DNA of 54,275 nucleotides. Origin: Flavobacteriales bacterium (GTDB taxonomy: Bacteria > Bacteroidota > Bacteroidia > Flavobacteriales_D > Sanyastnellaceae). The position numbers and the translations under genes are program-made. The stretch lies in contig CANEVR010000011.1 of assembly GCA_947442505.1 (NCBI GenBank), positions 1-54,275 of the forward strand. The letters are read 5' to 3'. The notes below the pieces were generated by a model. It was not told the origin of the DNA, did no database searches, and was given only the letters and a program-made list of their open reading frames with translations. This document shows, piece after piece, positions 34,303 to 43,111 of the stretch. How positions within the stretch are numbered: position 1 is the first letter of the stretch; each line of letters begins with the position of its first letter.

Positions 34303-37116
34303 TCACTTCAACTCGTCTTTTAAGAATCTCCCCGTGTGACTGGCTTTGATCTTGACCAACTCTTCTGGTTTTCCTTGCCCCACAATCACGCCACCTCCTT
34401 CTCCACCTTCTGGACCCAAATCAACAATATAATCAGCCACTTTAATCACATCCATGTTGTGCTCAATAACAACAACAGAGTTTCCTCTCTCCACCAAACG
34501 ATTCAATACGTTGATCAACATTTCGACATCCTGAAAATGCAATCCTGTTGTAGGTTCATCCAAAATGTAAATGGTATTCCCAGTATCTCTTTTGGAAAGC
34601 TCCGTACTGAGTTTTACCCTTTGCGCCTCACCACCACTGAGGGTGGTGCTGTGTTGACCCAATGAAATATATCCCAAACCCACATCCTGCGAGGTTTTCA
34701 ATGTGTTGTGGATGTTTCGGTGGTTTTCAAAAAACACAACTCCTTCCTCCACCGTCATGTCCAACACATCAGCAATGCTCTTTCCTTTGTACTTCACTTC
34801 CAAGGTTTCCCTATTGTATCGTTTGCCATTGCAACTCTCACACTGCACCATGACATCGGGAAGGAAGTTCATTTCTATCACCTTGACACCACCACCTTTG
34901 CATGTCTCACATCTACCTCCACTCACATTGAAACTAAATCGTCCTGGTTGGTATCCACGAATCTTAGCTTCTGGCAACTGAGCAAACAATTGTCGTATGT
35001 CGGTAAAAATCCCGGTGTAGGTGCTGGGATTGGATCGGGGCGTACGACCGATAGGACTTTGATCAATCTCCACCACTTTATCCAAATGCTCCAATCCTTT
35101 GATGGTCTTATAGGGCAACGGCTTGCGTTGATTGTCGTAAAAATGATGAGCGAGTATTGGATATAGAGTATGGTTAATCAAACTGGACTTGCCTCCTCCA
35201 CTCACTCCTGCAATACAGGTAAACGTTCCCAAAGGAATCTTTAGATTGACATTCTTCAAATTGTGTCCACGTGCGCCCAACAACTCCAAAAAATGTCCAT
35301 TTCCCCTCCGTCGTTCTTTGGGAATCTCAATCTTTCTTTTTCCACTTAAATATTGACCTGTGACACTTTTCCCTTTCAGGTGCTCTTTGGGCGGTCCTTC
35401 CGCAACCACTCTACCACCATGCACACCAGCATGCGGACCAATGTCTATCAAATAGTCGGCGCTGAGCATCATGTCCTTATCATGTTCAACAACCAAGACA
35501 CTATTGCCCACATCGCGGAGAGCCTTTAAGCTATTGATGAGTCGCTGATTGTCTCGCTGGTGCAAACCAATGCTGGGCTCATCAAGGATGTACAATACAC
35601 CAACCAACTGCGCACCAATCTGCGAAGCCAATCGAATGCGCTGTGCCTCGCCGCCGCTGAGCGTTTTTGAACTGCGGTGCAGGGTCAAGTAATCTAGCCC
35701 GACATCCATCAAAAAACGCAAACGATCTTTGATTTCCTTCAATGGTTCACGGGCTATCTTGAGCTGTCGCTCATTCATGGCCTCGTGCGCCGTCTCCATC
35801 CATTCAGCAAGGACTTTCAAATCCATCGAGGCCAATTCGTAAATGTGCTTGCCGTTGATCTTAAAATACAACGCTTCTTTTTTCAATCTCGCTGCATTGC
35901 ACTCTGGACAGTTCACTTTATTCATGAAACTTTCCGCCCATCGTCTGATGGAGGGACTGGCATCGTCCTCTGCCTGCTTTTCTATAAAGGCAATGATTCC
36001 GTCGTAACGGGTTCGCATGCTTTGGCCATTGTTTAAAGTCACCACCACTTCATCATCCGTTCCATAAAAAAGAACTTGAATGGCATCTTTGGGGATGTCT
36101 TTGATGGGCGTTGTTAATGAAACTTCATACCCTTGAAGGATGGATTCTATTTGCTGAAAAATCCAAGTTTGTTTCGATTCTCCCAAAGGTGCAATGCCAC
36201 CTTTCTTGATGGATACTTTGTCATCTGGGACAATTTTCTTCAAGTCAATTTCCGCAACATTTCCCAACCCATTGCAATGGGGACAAGCGCCGTAAGGACT
36301 GTTGAAGGAAAACAAATTGGGCTCAGGTTCTGGGTACGAAATCCCCGTCTCTGGACACATCAGAAATTGACTGTAATGCTGCAACTTTTGATTGCTTTCT
36401 TCCATGGGAACCACCATCATTGAACCCTTTCCCATTTTCATGGCCAATCTTACTGATTCTTTCAGCCGACTGTCTGGCTCGTTGCCAGCCAATCGATCGA
36501 TGACAATTTCTATATCATGAATTTTGTATCGATCCAATTTCATGCCTTTGGTCAATTCCACCATCACCCCATCTACCCTTGCTCGCACAAATCCTTGACG
36601 CATGAATTGCTCGAACAATTCTCTATAATGACCTTTTCTTCCTTTGATAATCGGAGCCAACAAAACCATCTTCTTTCCTTTGAAAGCTTTCTTAATCCGC
36701 TCAATGATTTCCTCTTGGCTATACTTGACCATTGGTAAACCCGATACATGGCTGTATGCTGTTGAAGCCCTAGAATAAAGCAACCGGAGAAAATCGTAAA
36801 TTTCTGTAATGGTTCCAACGGTAGAACGCGGATTCTTGGATACCGTTTTTTGCTCGATGGAAATAACAGGAGACAAACCGTTGATCTTGTCAACATCTGG
36901 TCTTTCCAACTCTCCCAAAAACTGACGGGCATAAGCATCAAAAGTTTCAATGTACCTTCTTTGCCCTTCGGCGTAAATGGTATCAAAAGCCAACGATGAT
37001 TTACCACTGCCACTCAGTCCAGTGATGACCACCAACTCATCCCTAGGGATGACCAAATCAATGTTTTTTAAATTGTTTTCTCTGGCCCCTAAAATCTCTA
37101 TGTACTCTTTCTCCAT
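34303..37116 (-). CDS. uvrA: Excinuclease ABC subunit UvrA
   Basis: A 937-residue ABC ATPase that finds bulky DNA lesions in nucleotide excision repair with UvrB/UvrC. Walker A GLSGSGKSS at about 33-41 (ABC I) and GVSGGGKSSLIN (ABC II), Q-loop ISIEQKTVSKNPRS, signature motifs TLSGGEAQR twice, Walker B ILDEP twice, and zinc-finger cysteines (CPHCNG, CPEC, CETCKGGG, CESCNGKRY). Length and domain order are normal. Stop is 32 bases from the TA operon. The presence of an ATL protein nearby is compatible with an ATL-to-NER link, not proof of it. No LexA box is seen. Confidence 0.98.
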   Translation of the reverse strand: MEKEYIEILGARENNLKNIDLVIPRDELVVITGLSGSGKSSLAFDTIYAEGQRRYIETFDAYARQFLGELERPDVDKINGLSPVISIEQKTVSKNPRSTVGTITEIYDFLRLLYSRASTAYSHVSGLPMVKYSQEEIIERIKKAFKGKKMVLLAPIIKGRKGHYRELFEQFMRQGFVRARVDGVMVELTKGMKLDRYKIHDIEIVIDRLAGNEPDSRLKESVRLAMKMGKGSMMVVPMEESNQKLQHYSQFLMCPETGISYPEPEPNLFSFNSPYGACPHCNGLGNVAEIDLKKIVPDDKVSIKKGGIAPLGESKQTWIFQQIESILQGYEVSLTTPIKDIPKDAIQVLFYGTDDEVVVTLNNGQSMRTRYDGIIAFIEKQAEDDASPSIRRWAESFMNKVNCPECNAARLKKEALYFKINGKHIYELASMDLKVLAEWMETAHEAMNERQLKIAREPLKEIKDRLRFLMDVGLDYLTLHRSSKTLSGGEAQRIRLASQIGAQLVGVLYILDEPSIGLHQRDNQRLINSLKALRDVGNSVLVVEHDKDMMLSADYLIDIGPHAGVHGGRVVAEGPPKEHLKGKSVTGQYLSGKRKIEIPKERRRGNGHFLELLGARGHNLKNVNLKIPLGTFTCIAGVSGGGKSSLINHTLYPILAHHFYDNQRKPLPYKTIKGLEHLDKVVEIDQSPIGRTPRSNPSTYTGIFTDIRQLFAQLPEAKIRGYQPGRFSFNVSGGRCETCKGGGVKVIEMNFLPDVMVQCESCNGKRYNRETLEVKYKGKSIADVLDMTVEEGVVFFENHRNIHNTLKTSQDVGLGYISLGQHSTTLSGGEAQRVKLSTELSKRDTGNTIYILDEPTTGLHFQDVEMLINVLNRLVERGNSVVVIEHNMDVIKVADYIVDLGPEGGEGGGVIVGQGKPEELVKIKASHTGRFLKDELK

Positions 37117-37149
37117 CCCTTTGAAAACAACTCAAACGCAACTTTGTTC

Positions 37150-37809
37150 CTAAGAAACCTTAACCAAAATTCCTTCCATCACTGAGGCTGCAACCTCAGC
37201 GCTATCCGTGGATTTCGTCAATGTGGTGATGATCTCTTTGATCTTTATTTTCTCAATCACATCGTCATCTTCATTGAACAATGCAACCAATGTCTCATCT
37301 CTTAACTCCTCTGCTCTTTTCTCGTTGTTTCTGATTTCTGCAATGCACTTTTGCACACGCTCTGAATAATACATTTCAGGTAATTCATGAACAATCTGAT
37401 TCAAAGAATGACATTGCTCCTCAATCAACTTGGCGATGGCAATCATATTGGGATGAATCTGCCTTGGCTTATATAAATTGATTTTCTTAGCGGCACTGTG
37501 CATAAAGTCTGCGACATCATCCAATACGACAGCCAATTCATGGATATCCTCTCTATCAAATGGAACCAAAAAAATAGCGTTGGCTTCGTGAACTATGGCA
37601 TTGGTAAAAGCATCACCTTGCTTTTCGAATTGAGAAATAGTGGTCAGCATGTTGATACGCTCAACGTCATTTCCAGACAGACCTTGAACCATCGCTTTTG
37701 ACATCTCTGTCAAGCTATGTGCACTCTTCTCAAAAAGTGGAAAAAAACGTTTGTCCTTGGGGACCAACATTTGTAGTATGCTATTGATATCTGCCATGGT
37801 AATTTTCAT
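37150..37809 (-). CDS. DUF47 / PhoU-like regulatory protein
   Basis: A 219-residue all-helical protein of the DUF47 (TIGR00153) family related to PhoU: FFPLFEKSAHSLTEMSKAMVQ, EKQGDAFTNAIVHEANAIFLVPFDREDIHELAVVLDDVADFM (only partly quoted as PFDREDIHELAVVLDDVADF), NEKRAEELRDETLVALF. DUF47 genes normally sit beside a PiT phosphate transporter; none is next to it here. ATG 37809 is used; 37797 (MADINSI) is equally likely, and the in-frame start at 37830 is TTG. It has its own upstream gap with a terminator for the next gene. Confidence 0.9.
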   Translation of the reverse strand: MKITMADINSILQMLVPKDKRFFPLFEKSAHSLTEMSKAMVQGLSGNDVERINMLTTISQFEKQGDAFTNAIVHEANAIFLVPFDREDIHELAVVLDDVADFMHSAAKKINLYKPRQIHPNMIAIAKLIEEQCHSLNQIVHELPEMYYSERVQKCIAEIRNNEKRAEELRDETLVALFNEDDDVIEKIKIKEIITTLTKSTDSAEVAASVMEGILVKVS

Positions 37810-37899
37810 TCGGCGATGATGGACCGCCAATCTTTTTCAAAGATGAACCAAAGATGTTTTAATTGTTAGGATTTTTTCGATTTTTTATCACCCATTCAT

Positions 37900-37929
37900 C
37901 AAAAAAAAAGGCCACACAAAGGTGGCCTT
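37900..37929 (-). terminator. Intrinsic terminator of the starch-binding protein gene
   Basis: Read on the minus strand: GTGGCCTT-like stem arms 37922-37929 and 37908-37915 (perfect 8 bp, AAGGCCAC/GTGGCCTT, 6-base loop), followed by a T run (the A tract at 37901-37909). Located 17 bases after the stop at 37947. Confidence 0.85.
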
Positions 37930-37946
37930 CTTATTAAAAATATTTC

Positions 37947-39755
37947 TTACTTCACAGCTACACGGAAAGTCTCATTCAATTGAGTTCCGGTAACTTCAAC
38001 GATGTACAAACCAGTTGGTACATTGTTCAAGTTCAAATTCAAGTTGTTCTTACCAGCAGCAACTTTATTGAATTTCTCCACCATGATGAATTGACCCATT
38101 GCATTGTACACTTCAACTTTTACATCTTGAGTATTGGTACTTTGAACAGCGATGTTCAACATACCTTCAGTTGGGTTAGGATAAACTTGAACATTGCTAT
38201 TTAAAGCAACTTCATCCACACCGATTACTGGGTTACCATCACAATCTGTGCACTGATCAAAACAATAAACACCAGTAGCCTCATCATTGCCAGATCTGAT
38301 AAAGGTACGGTTCCATCCACCAACACCGTTGTCGATACCACAACCTGTAGAGTCAATACCAGCACCTTCTTCCAAGATTGGAGCATTAACATCAGCACCC
38401 GTCAAATACTTATACTGAATAGCGCCAGGTCCACTCAATAACTTTGTACACTCATAAACTTGATCGCCGTCTGCATCTGTCATTACTGTTTTACCTGCCT
38501 GCCACTGCGGAGAGGTAGCGCCAGAAATCATCCACAATGTATCTACTGCAGGATTAAACGCTGCAATAGCAATCATGCTCGCCATATCCACTTGGAAAGT
38601 TAGGTTTGCTGGATTTGGATCTTGAATACATCCTTGTGAACATTGGGTAAAGCAGTATTCCTCTGTCATTGCAGTTGCTCCAACAGTTACACCGCGATTT
38701 CCTCCAACATTACAGTCAGCAGGAATTGACTCATCACTACCCCAAGCATTACCATTGATAAACTTGTATTGATAATTTCCTTGAGCCAAGTTTAAAGTAA
38801 CTTCAAAGATATTTGGATCCGCAGTTGGTAATAGCTCAATCACACCAGGATTCCAAGATGGATAAGGATTTCCGTTATCTGCAAAACTTCCCGCAATGTG
38901 AACACCGTTGGCAGATGGGGTCTGCAAACTCAAATTAACTCGGAAGGTCACAGGAGTGGGTAACATGCATGTTGCACATGATCCAAAACAATAATTAATA
39001 GTTGAAATCACTGGTGAAGCTACGTCAATCACACGATTGCTGTTCACAAAACACTCAGCAGTTGATGGCTCTTCAAAGCCCCAAGTATTACCATTGATGA
39101 ATTTGTAATTGTATGTTCCATAGCCAAGGACTACAGTTGCTGCATAAATGCCATTTCCGAGTGGCAAACACTCCGTAGCATCTGTTGCCCAAAAATTAAA
39201 ATCACCAGCTATGTGTACTCCATTAGGACTAATGTCTTGACCAGGCTCGGCAAAAATACCGTCACCATCGGCATCCACCATGCTCATATCTACTTTGAAG
39301 GTTACAGTACCCGCTCCGCATGGGATACACGCTCCAAAACATACCATGTAGTTACCTGGAGTTGCACCTACAACAATTTCGCGATTTAAGTCCCCACCTA
39401 CACCACAATCAACAGGGACAGACTCAACATTGCCCCAACCAATTCCATTGATGAACTTAAAGTTGTAGGTCTCTGGCATGAGATTCAATGTTACAGAATA
39501 AACACCTGAACCAGCACCACCAACCTCAGTTAAGGCAATGGAATTGGGAGAATCACCAGGGCTCCAGTTGATTAATCCAGGATTCACTACGCTTCCGTCG
39601 TAGTTGGGATCAGCAAAGTTTCCTGCGATAAAAACTCCGTCAACGCTCGGTGTCAATCCAGCGCCGGCAATGTCAACTGTGAAGGTTACTGGCGTTTGTG
39701 CGCTCATCACTGCAGCAGCCAACACAGACATAACGAATGTGTAAATTTTTTTCAT
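37947..39755 (-). CDS. T9SS-exported protein with four tandem glycan-binding-like domains
   Basis: A 602-residue secreted protein: signal peptide (first 19 residues, ends MSAQ), then four related domains of ~115-130 residues (about 20-145, 147-265, 268-385, 388-510). Each begins VTFxVD(M/L/I), includes a GVHIAG(S/D/N)F strand, and then a Y-x-(Y/F)-KFINGNxWG-x2-E strand, Cys-rich end and YCFxxC. YKFINGxxWG resembles AMPK/CBM48- and CBM20-like starch-binding modules. The C-terminus (VQVYPNPTEGMLNIAV, VYNAMGQ, GLYIVEVTG) is the type A T9SS sorting domain. It is divergent from an alpha-amylase (75 bases between ATGs), so a role in binding starch-like glycan is likely. The fourth domain is the most divergent. 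Confidence 0.85.
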   Translation of the reverse strand: MKKIYTFVMSVLAAAVMSAQTPVTFTVDIAGAGLTPSVDGVFIAGNFADPNYDGSVVNPGLINWSPGDSPNSIALTEVGGAGSGVYSVTLNLMPETYNFKFINGIGWGNVESVPVDCGVGGDLNREIVVGATPGNYMVCFGACIPCGAGTVTFKVDMSMVDADGDGIFAEPGQDISPNGVHIAGDFNFWATDATECLPLGNGIYAATVVLGYGTYNYKFINGNTWGFEEPSTAECFVNSNRVIDVASPVISTINYCFGSCATCMLPTPVTFRVNLSLQTPSANGVHIAGSFADNGNPYPSWNPGVIELLPTADPNIFEVTLNLAQGNYQYKFINGNAWGSDESIPADCNVGGNRGVTVGATAMTEEYCFTQCSQGCIQDPNPANLTFQVDMASMIAIAAFNPAVDTLWMISGATSPQWQAGKTVMTDADGDQVYECTKLLSGPGAIQYKYLTGADVNAPILEEGAGIDSTGCGIDNGVGGWNRTFIRSGNDEATGVYCFDQCTDCDGNPVIGVDEVALNSNVQVYPNPTEGMLNIAVQSTNTQDVKVEVYNAMGQFIMVEKFNKVAAGKNNLNLNLNNVPTGLYIVEVTGTQLNETFRVAVK

Positions 39756-39810
39756 TTTTTAAAAGGTTTAGTTTTACTTGGTGTACTTTTAACACTTTCC
39801 AAAAATAAAA

Positions 39811-39818
39811 TAACTTTG
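39811..39818 (+). promoter_or_regulatory. -7 promoter box of the amylase gene
   Basis: TAACTTTG matches TAnnTTTG exactly and lies 12 bases before the amylase ATG at 39831. No clear TTG at -33 (TTTTA at 39787-39791 is nearest). No convincing box was found for the divergent partner. Confidence 0.5.
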
Positions 39819-39830
39819 CCTAGCCAAAAA

Positions 39831-41729
39831 ATGATTTTTTCAAAATTTCTTAAAACGCTGTTCATTCTTGCGGCCTTACTCGTTTCATCAGTCAATTACG
39901 CAAGCGACATAGAAGACAAAAAAAAACCGACCAAACAGGATTCCTTGGCTTGCGATCCTCCCAATTGGTGGGTAGGAATGCAAACCACCCATTTGGAATT
40001 GCTGGCCAGAGGAACGGATTTTACAGGTTTACAACAAATCACAACCGTCGGTATCAATGTTCGATTAAATCAATGGAAATGGTTGCCAAATGGACAGTAC
40101 ATTATTTTAGACTTAGACATCTTGGACAATTGTCCGGTTCAAAATATCAGTTTTAATTTTCAATTTAAAAACGGAAATATATTGTCCTTGAATTTCCCAT
40201 TGCTACAGCGCTCTGGATATGTTCCGCAAGGTCTCAATGCAAATGACATCATTTACATGGTTTATCCCGACCGCTTTGCCAATGAAAACCCCGACAATGA
40301 CAGTGTTCCGGGTCTTTATCAGGGTGCCCACAGAAATGGTCGAAAAACCCGTCATGGCGGTGATTTGGCCGGAATAGCTGCCCACTTGGATTACATTCAA
40401 TCCTCAGGAAATTCGGCCATTTGGCTCAATCCGGTTCTTGAGAATAACCAACCCATTGATAGTTATCATGGTTATGCCACTACTCACTCTTACAAGATAG
40501 ATGCAAGATTCGGTACCAATGAGCAATACCAACGATTGGCGCTGTTGTGTCACGAAAGAAAAATGAAAATGGTTTGGGATGCCATTTACAACCACTGGGG
40601 AAATGAGCACTACCTCTTTAAAAATATCCCAGATTCCAGCTGGTTTAACTTCTTCCCGACTTTCACCAAAACCAACTACCGCGCAGAGACCTTGATGGAT
40701 CCTTATGCCAGCGATTTGGATAAAAAATTAATGAGCGACGGATGGTTTGATACGCACATGCCCGATCTCAATCAACAAGACCCCAACTTGGCTACATACC
40801 TCGTTCAAAATACCATTTGGTGGATGGAATACGCAGGGATTGATGCCATTAGAATTGATACCTACAGCTATCCGGATCAAACCTTTATGTCCCGCTTGAA
40901 CAAGGCAGTTAAAAGAGAATTTCCCAGTGCATTTCTTTTTGGCGAAACATGGGTTACTGAACCCACTGTTCAAGCCTGGTTCGTTAATGACTTTAAATAC
41001 AACAAGGATAAAACTTACCTTGACGGTGTCACCGACTTTCAATGGTTCTTCGGGGTGAGCAAAGGTCTGAACGAAAACTTTGGCTGGGAAGAGGGTTTGA
41101 GAAGAATGCAACTGACCCTTACCCAAGATGTCATCTATGAACATCCTGAGAACAATGTGATTTTTCTTGACAATCATGACTTGAGTCGTTTCTTCTCCGT
41201 TGTGGGCAAAGACCTTAGAAAATGGCAAGCGGGAATTGGCTTATTGATGACACAGCGCGGGATTCCTTGTACCTATTACGGAACAGAATATTTGTTTGAA
41301 GGGTATACCAATCCGGATGATCTGGTCAGGCAAGAATTCAAGGGTGGGTGGAAAGGTGATTCCATCAATTATTTTAAACAAATCAACATTACGGATCAAG
41401 AAAAAGAAGCTTTTGACTTCTATACACATTTAACCCAATTGAGAAATAAACACCAATGGGGTACAATGTCATTAAAACAATTTGTACCAGAAGACAACAT
41501 CTACGTTTATTTCAGGTACAATGAGAAGAAGACTTATATGATGGTCGTCAATTTAGGAGATAAAACAAATATTGATCTATCTCGATTCCAAGAAATGCTT
41601 CAAAAAGGCACTAAGATGACTTCTCTTATGACTACTAAAGAATACGCTGCCCAAGGAATTCTAAATTGGAAAACGGGACAGGCTTTTGACATCTTTGAAT
41701 TGACTACCACTCCATCACCTTCAAAATAG
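39831..41729 (+). CDS. Alpha-amylase family glycosidase, SusA/neopullulanase-like (GH13)
   Basis: A 632-residue GH13 enzyme. Signal peptide at 1-24 (LFILAALLVSSVNYAS); ATG 39831 is used because the earlier frame from 39696 overlaps the divergent gene. The N-terminal PPNWWVGMQ and N-domain of cyclomaltodextrinase type are as in SusA. Catalytic residues: nucleophile D343 in IDAIRIDTYS, acid/base E372 in FGETW, and D450 in LDNHD. DRFANENPDND is the calcium/entrance loop, and the C-terminal beta domain is complete. It hydrolyses alpha-1,4 glucans. Located at periplasm or outer surface. Its 3' end overlaps the NUDIX gene by 26 bases on the other strand. Confidence 0.95.
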   Translation: MIFSKFLKTLFILAALLVSSVNYASDIEDKKKPTKQDSLACDPPNWWVGMQTTHLELLARGTDFTGLQQITTVGINVRLNQWKWLPNGQYIILDLDILDNCPVQNISFNFQFKNGNILSLNFPLLQRSGYVPQGLNANDIIYMVYPDRFANENPDNDSVPGLYQGAHRNGRKTRHGGDLAGIAAHLDYIQSSGNSAIWLNPVLENNQPIDSYHGYATTHSYKIDARFGTNEQYQRLALLCHERKMKMVWDAIYNHWGNEHYLFKNIPDSSWFNFFPTFTKTNYRAETLMDPYASDLDKKLMSDGWFDTHMPDLNQQDPNLATYLVQNTIWWMEYAGIDAIRIDTYSYPDQTFMSRLNKAVKREFPSAFLFGETWVTEPTVQAWFVNDFKYNKDKTYLDGVTDFQWFFGVSKGLNENFGWEEGLRRMQLTLTQDVIYEHPENNVIFLDNHDLSRFFSVVGKDLRKWQAGIGLLMTQRGIPCTYYGTEYLFEGYTNPDDLVRQEFKGGWKGDSINYFKQINITDQEKEAFDFYTHLTQLRNKHQWGTMSLKQFVPEDNIYVYFRYNEKKTYMMVVNLGDKTNIDLSRFQEMLQKGTKMTSLMTTKEYAAQGILNWKTGQAFDIFELTTTPSPSK

Positions 41730-42303
41730 AAGGATAAGTATTGGCTCTCCAATCATTCTCTTTTGATGGCATCCATTGAATTTGCATGATGTCTTCTTCG
41801 TGCTGAGGAATCAATACATCTTCAATAGAGCCTTGCATTTTGAACCAATGGGTATCTTTCAAAATCCATTTTCCTTTGTGATGATAGAGGTGGTAAATGA
41901 TACCCAATTTTGAACCGAGCGTTAGCTGATTCACTCCACACTCCTCCTTTACTTCGCGCAGCGCCGCTTCTGGAATGGTCTCACCTTCATCCACTTTTCC
42001 TTTGGGCAAATCCCATTTGTCTCTTCGGTAAATCATGAGTACATCTTGCTGTTCATTCTCTACCCTGCCACCAGCTGCGGTAATGGATTTGAAATTGTCT
42101 GAAAAATCGAGCCAATTGGATGCCGCAGAATGATGAACACCTTTGCAATAATATTTTCCCTTTTGATTTTGTATTGATTCAACAATGGACTCCCAATCAG
42201 AACAGTCCACTCCCAATTGAATAAAAGTATCATTATCGCTTTTAGGTTCATCACTAAAAATGATCAACGCCTCGTTTAAAAAAACTTCTTGATAGAAAGC
42301 CAT
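41704..42303 (-). CDS. NUDIX hydrolase
   Basis: A 199-residue protein whose second half carries the Nudix box GKVDEGETIPEAALREVKEECG (GX5EX7REVKEECG, pattern exact) binding Mg2+ for pyrophosphate hydrolysis. The N-terminal ~75 residues (FSDEPKSDNDTFIQLGVDCSDWES) are not part of the Nudix fold and are unrecognised. Typical substrates are nucleoside diphosphate derivatives or mutagenic nucleotides; unknown here. The start is ATG at 42303; the longer frame to 42309 begins with TTG. The box TACATTTG at 42307-42314 ends 3 bases before the ATG. The neighbour pyrE is divergent. Confidence 0.92.
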   Translation of the reverse strand: MAFYQEVFLNEALIIFSDEPKSDNDTFIQLGVDCSDWESIVESIQNQKGKYYCKGVHHSAASNWLDFSDNFKSITAAGGRVENEQQDVLMIYRRDKWDLPKGKVDEGETIPEAALREVKEECGVNQLTLGSKLGIIYHLYHHKGKWILKDTHWFKMQGSIEDVLIPQHEEDIMQIQWMPSKENDWRANTYPSILKVMEW

Positions 42304-42306
42304 GGC

Positions 42307-42314
42307 CAAATGTA
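42307..42314 (-). promoter_or_regulatory. -7 promoter box of the NUDIX gene, 3 bases from ATG
   Basis: TACATTTG on the minus strand, a perfect TAnnTTTG, followed by GCC then ATG. Supports the ATG at 42303 and suggests a leaderless transcript. Confidence 0.6.
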
Positions 42315-42433
42315 AAAACGAAAGGAGTTATCAATGATTGCAAAAGTTAATATTTCAATAGGTCAATCAAATGTTGACTGAGCATCCTTCATTAATTTTT
42401 TTATTGCGTTGATATCCATTGCTACAACCATCG

Positions 42434-42441
42434 TATTTTTG
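42434..42441 (+). promoter_or_regulatory. -7 promoter box of pyrE, 4 bases from ATG
   Basis: TATTTTTG followed by CAAC then the ATG at 42446. The -33 element is unclear (TTG at 42409-42411 leaves a 22-base spacer). The arrangement is the same as before the AbiE-type antitoxin gene. Confidence 0.65.
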
Positions 42442-42445
42442 CAAC

Positions 42446-43111
42446 ATGAGCATCGAAAAGAACATTGGACATTCTGTCGCACAGCACTTGCTGCAAATTG
42501 AGGCGGTCAAACTAAGCCCTGAACAGCCCTTCACTTGGGCCAGTGGCTTAAAATCACCCATCTATTGCGACAACAGAAAAATCATGTCATTTCCTGCCAT
42601 TAGAAAAGAAGTGGCCAAGGCTTTTGCAGAAATGGTCTCAACTTTTCCCATTCAACCCGAGATCATTGCAGGGGTAGCCACTGGAGGTATCGGCATTGGG
42701 GCTCTGGTTGCCGAAGAATTGAATTTGCCTTTTATCTATGTTCGCAGCGAAGCCAAGAAGCACGGCCTCAATAATCAGGTTGAAGGCATCTGCCCAGAGG
42801 GAGCTAAAGTATTGGTGATTGAAGATTTGATTTCAACAGGAAAAAGCAGTTTGTTGGCCGTTGATGCGCTTTTGGAAAGAAAAGCTGAAGTAGTGGGAAT
42901 GATTGCCATTTTCACTTACCAATTCCCCGATGCCATTGCACGCTTTGAGACCTACTCATTTCCAGTAAAAACCCTTTCCAATTACAGCTACCTATTGGAA
43001 AAAGCTTTGGAAATGGATTACATCCAATCCGCGCAGCACGAGGCATTGAAAGTATGGAAAGAAAATCCTGCTGCATGGTCTGAACAATTTCTTTCTTCGC
43101 ATGGAAATTAA
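42446..43111 (+). CDS. pyrE: Orotate phosphoribosyltransferase
   Basis: A 221-residue enzyme that couples orotate to PRPP in the pyrimidine pathway. Motifs: FTWASGLKSPIYCDNRKI (orotate/PRPP loop), GVATGGIGIGALVA, FIYVRSEAKKHGLNNQVEG (flexible loop with catalytic Lys) and the PRPP-binding VLVIEDLISTGKSS. ATG 42446 fits both family start and promoter; the 42419 start is upstream of the promoter. It overlaps the next gene by 11 bases and is divergent from the NUDIX gene. A pyrimidine-responsive attenuator would need more leader than is available. Confidence 0.97.
   Translation: MSIEKNIGHSVAQHLLQIEAVKLSPEQPFTWASGLKSPIYCDNRKIMSFPAIRKEVAKAFAEMVSTFPIQPEIIAGVATGGIGIGALVAEELNLPFIYVRSEAKKHGLNNQVEGICPEGAKVLVIEDLISTGKSSLLAVDALLERKAEVVGMIAIFTYQFPDAIARFETYSFPVKTLSNYSYLLEKALEMDYIQSAQHEALKVWKENPAAWSEQFLSSHGN

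Noticed and set aside
42304-42445. Pyrimidine attenuator before pyrE
   Set aside because: The predicted start point lies about 4 bases before the ATG, so no leader remains; no terminator hairpin visible.
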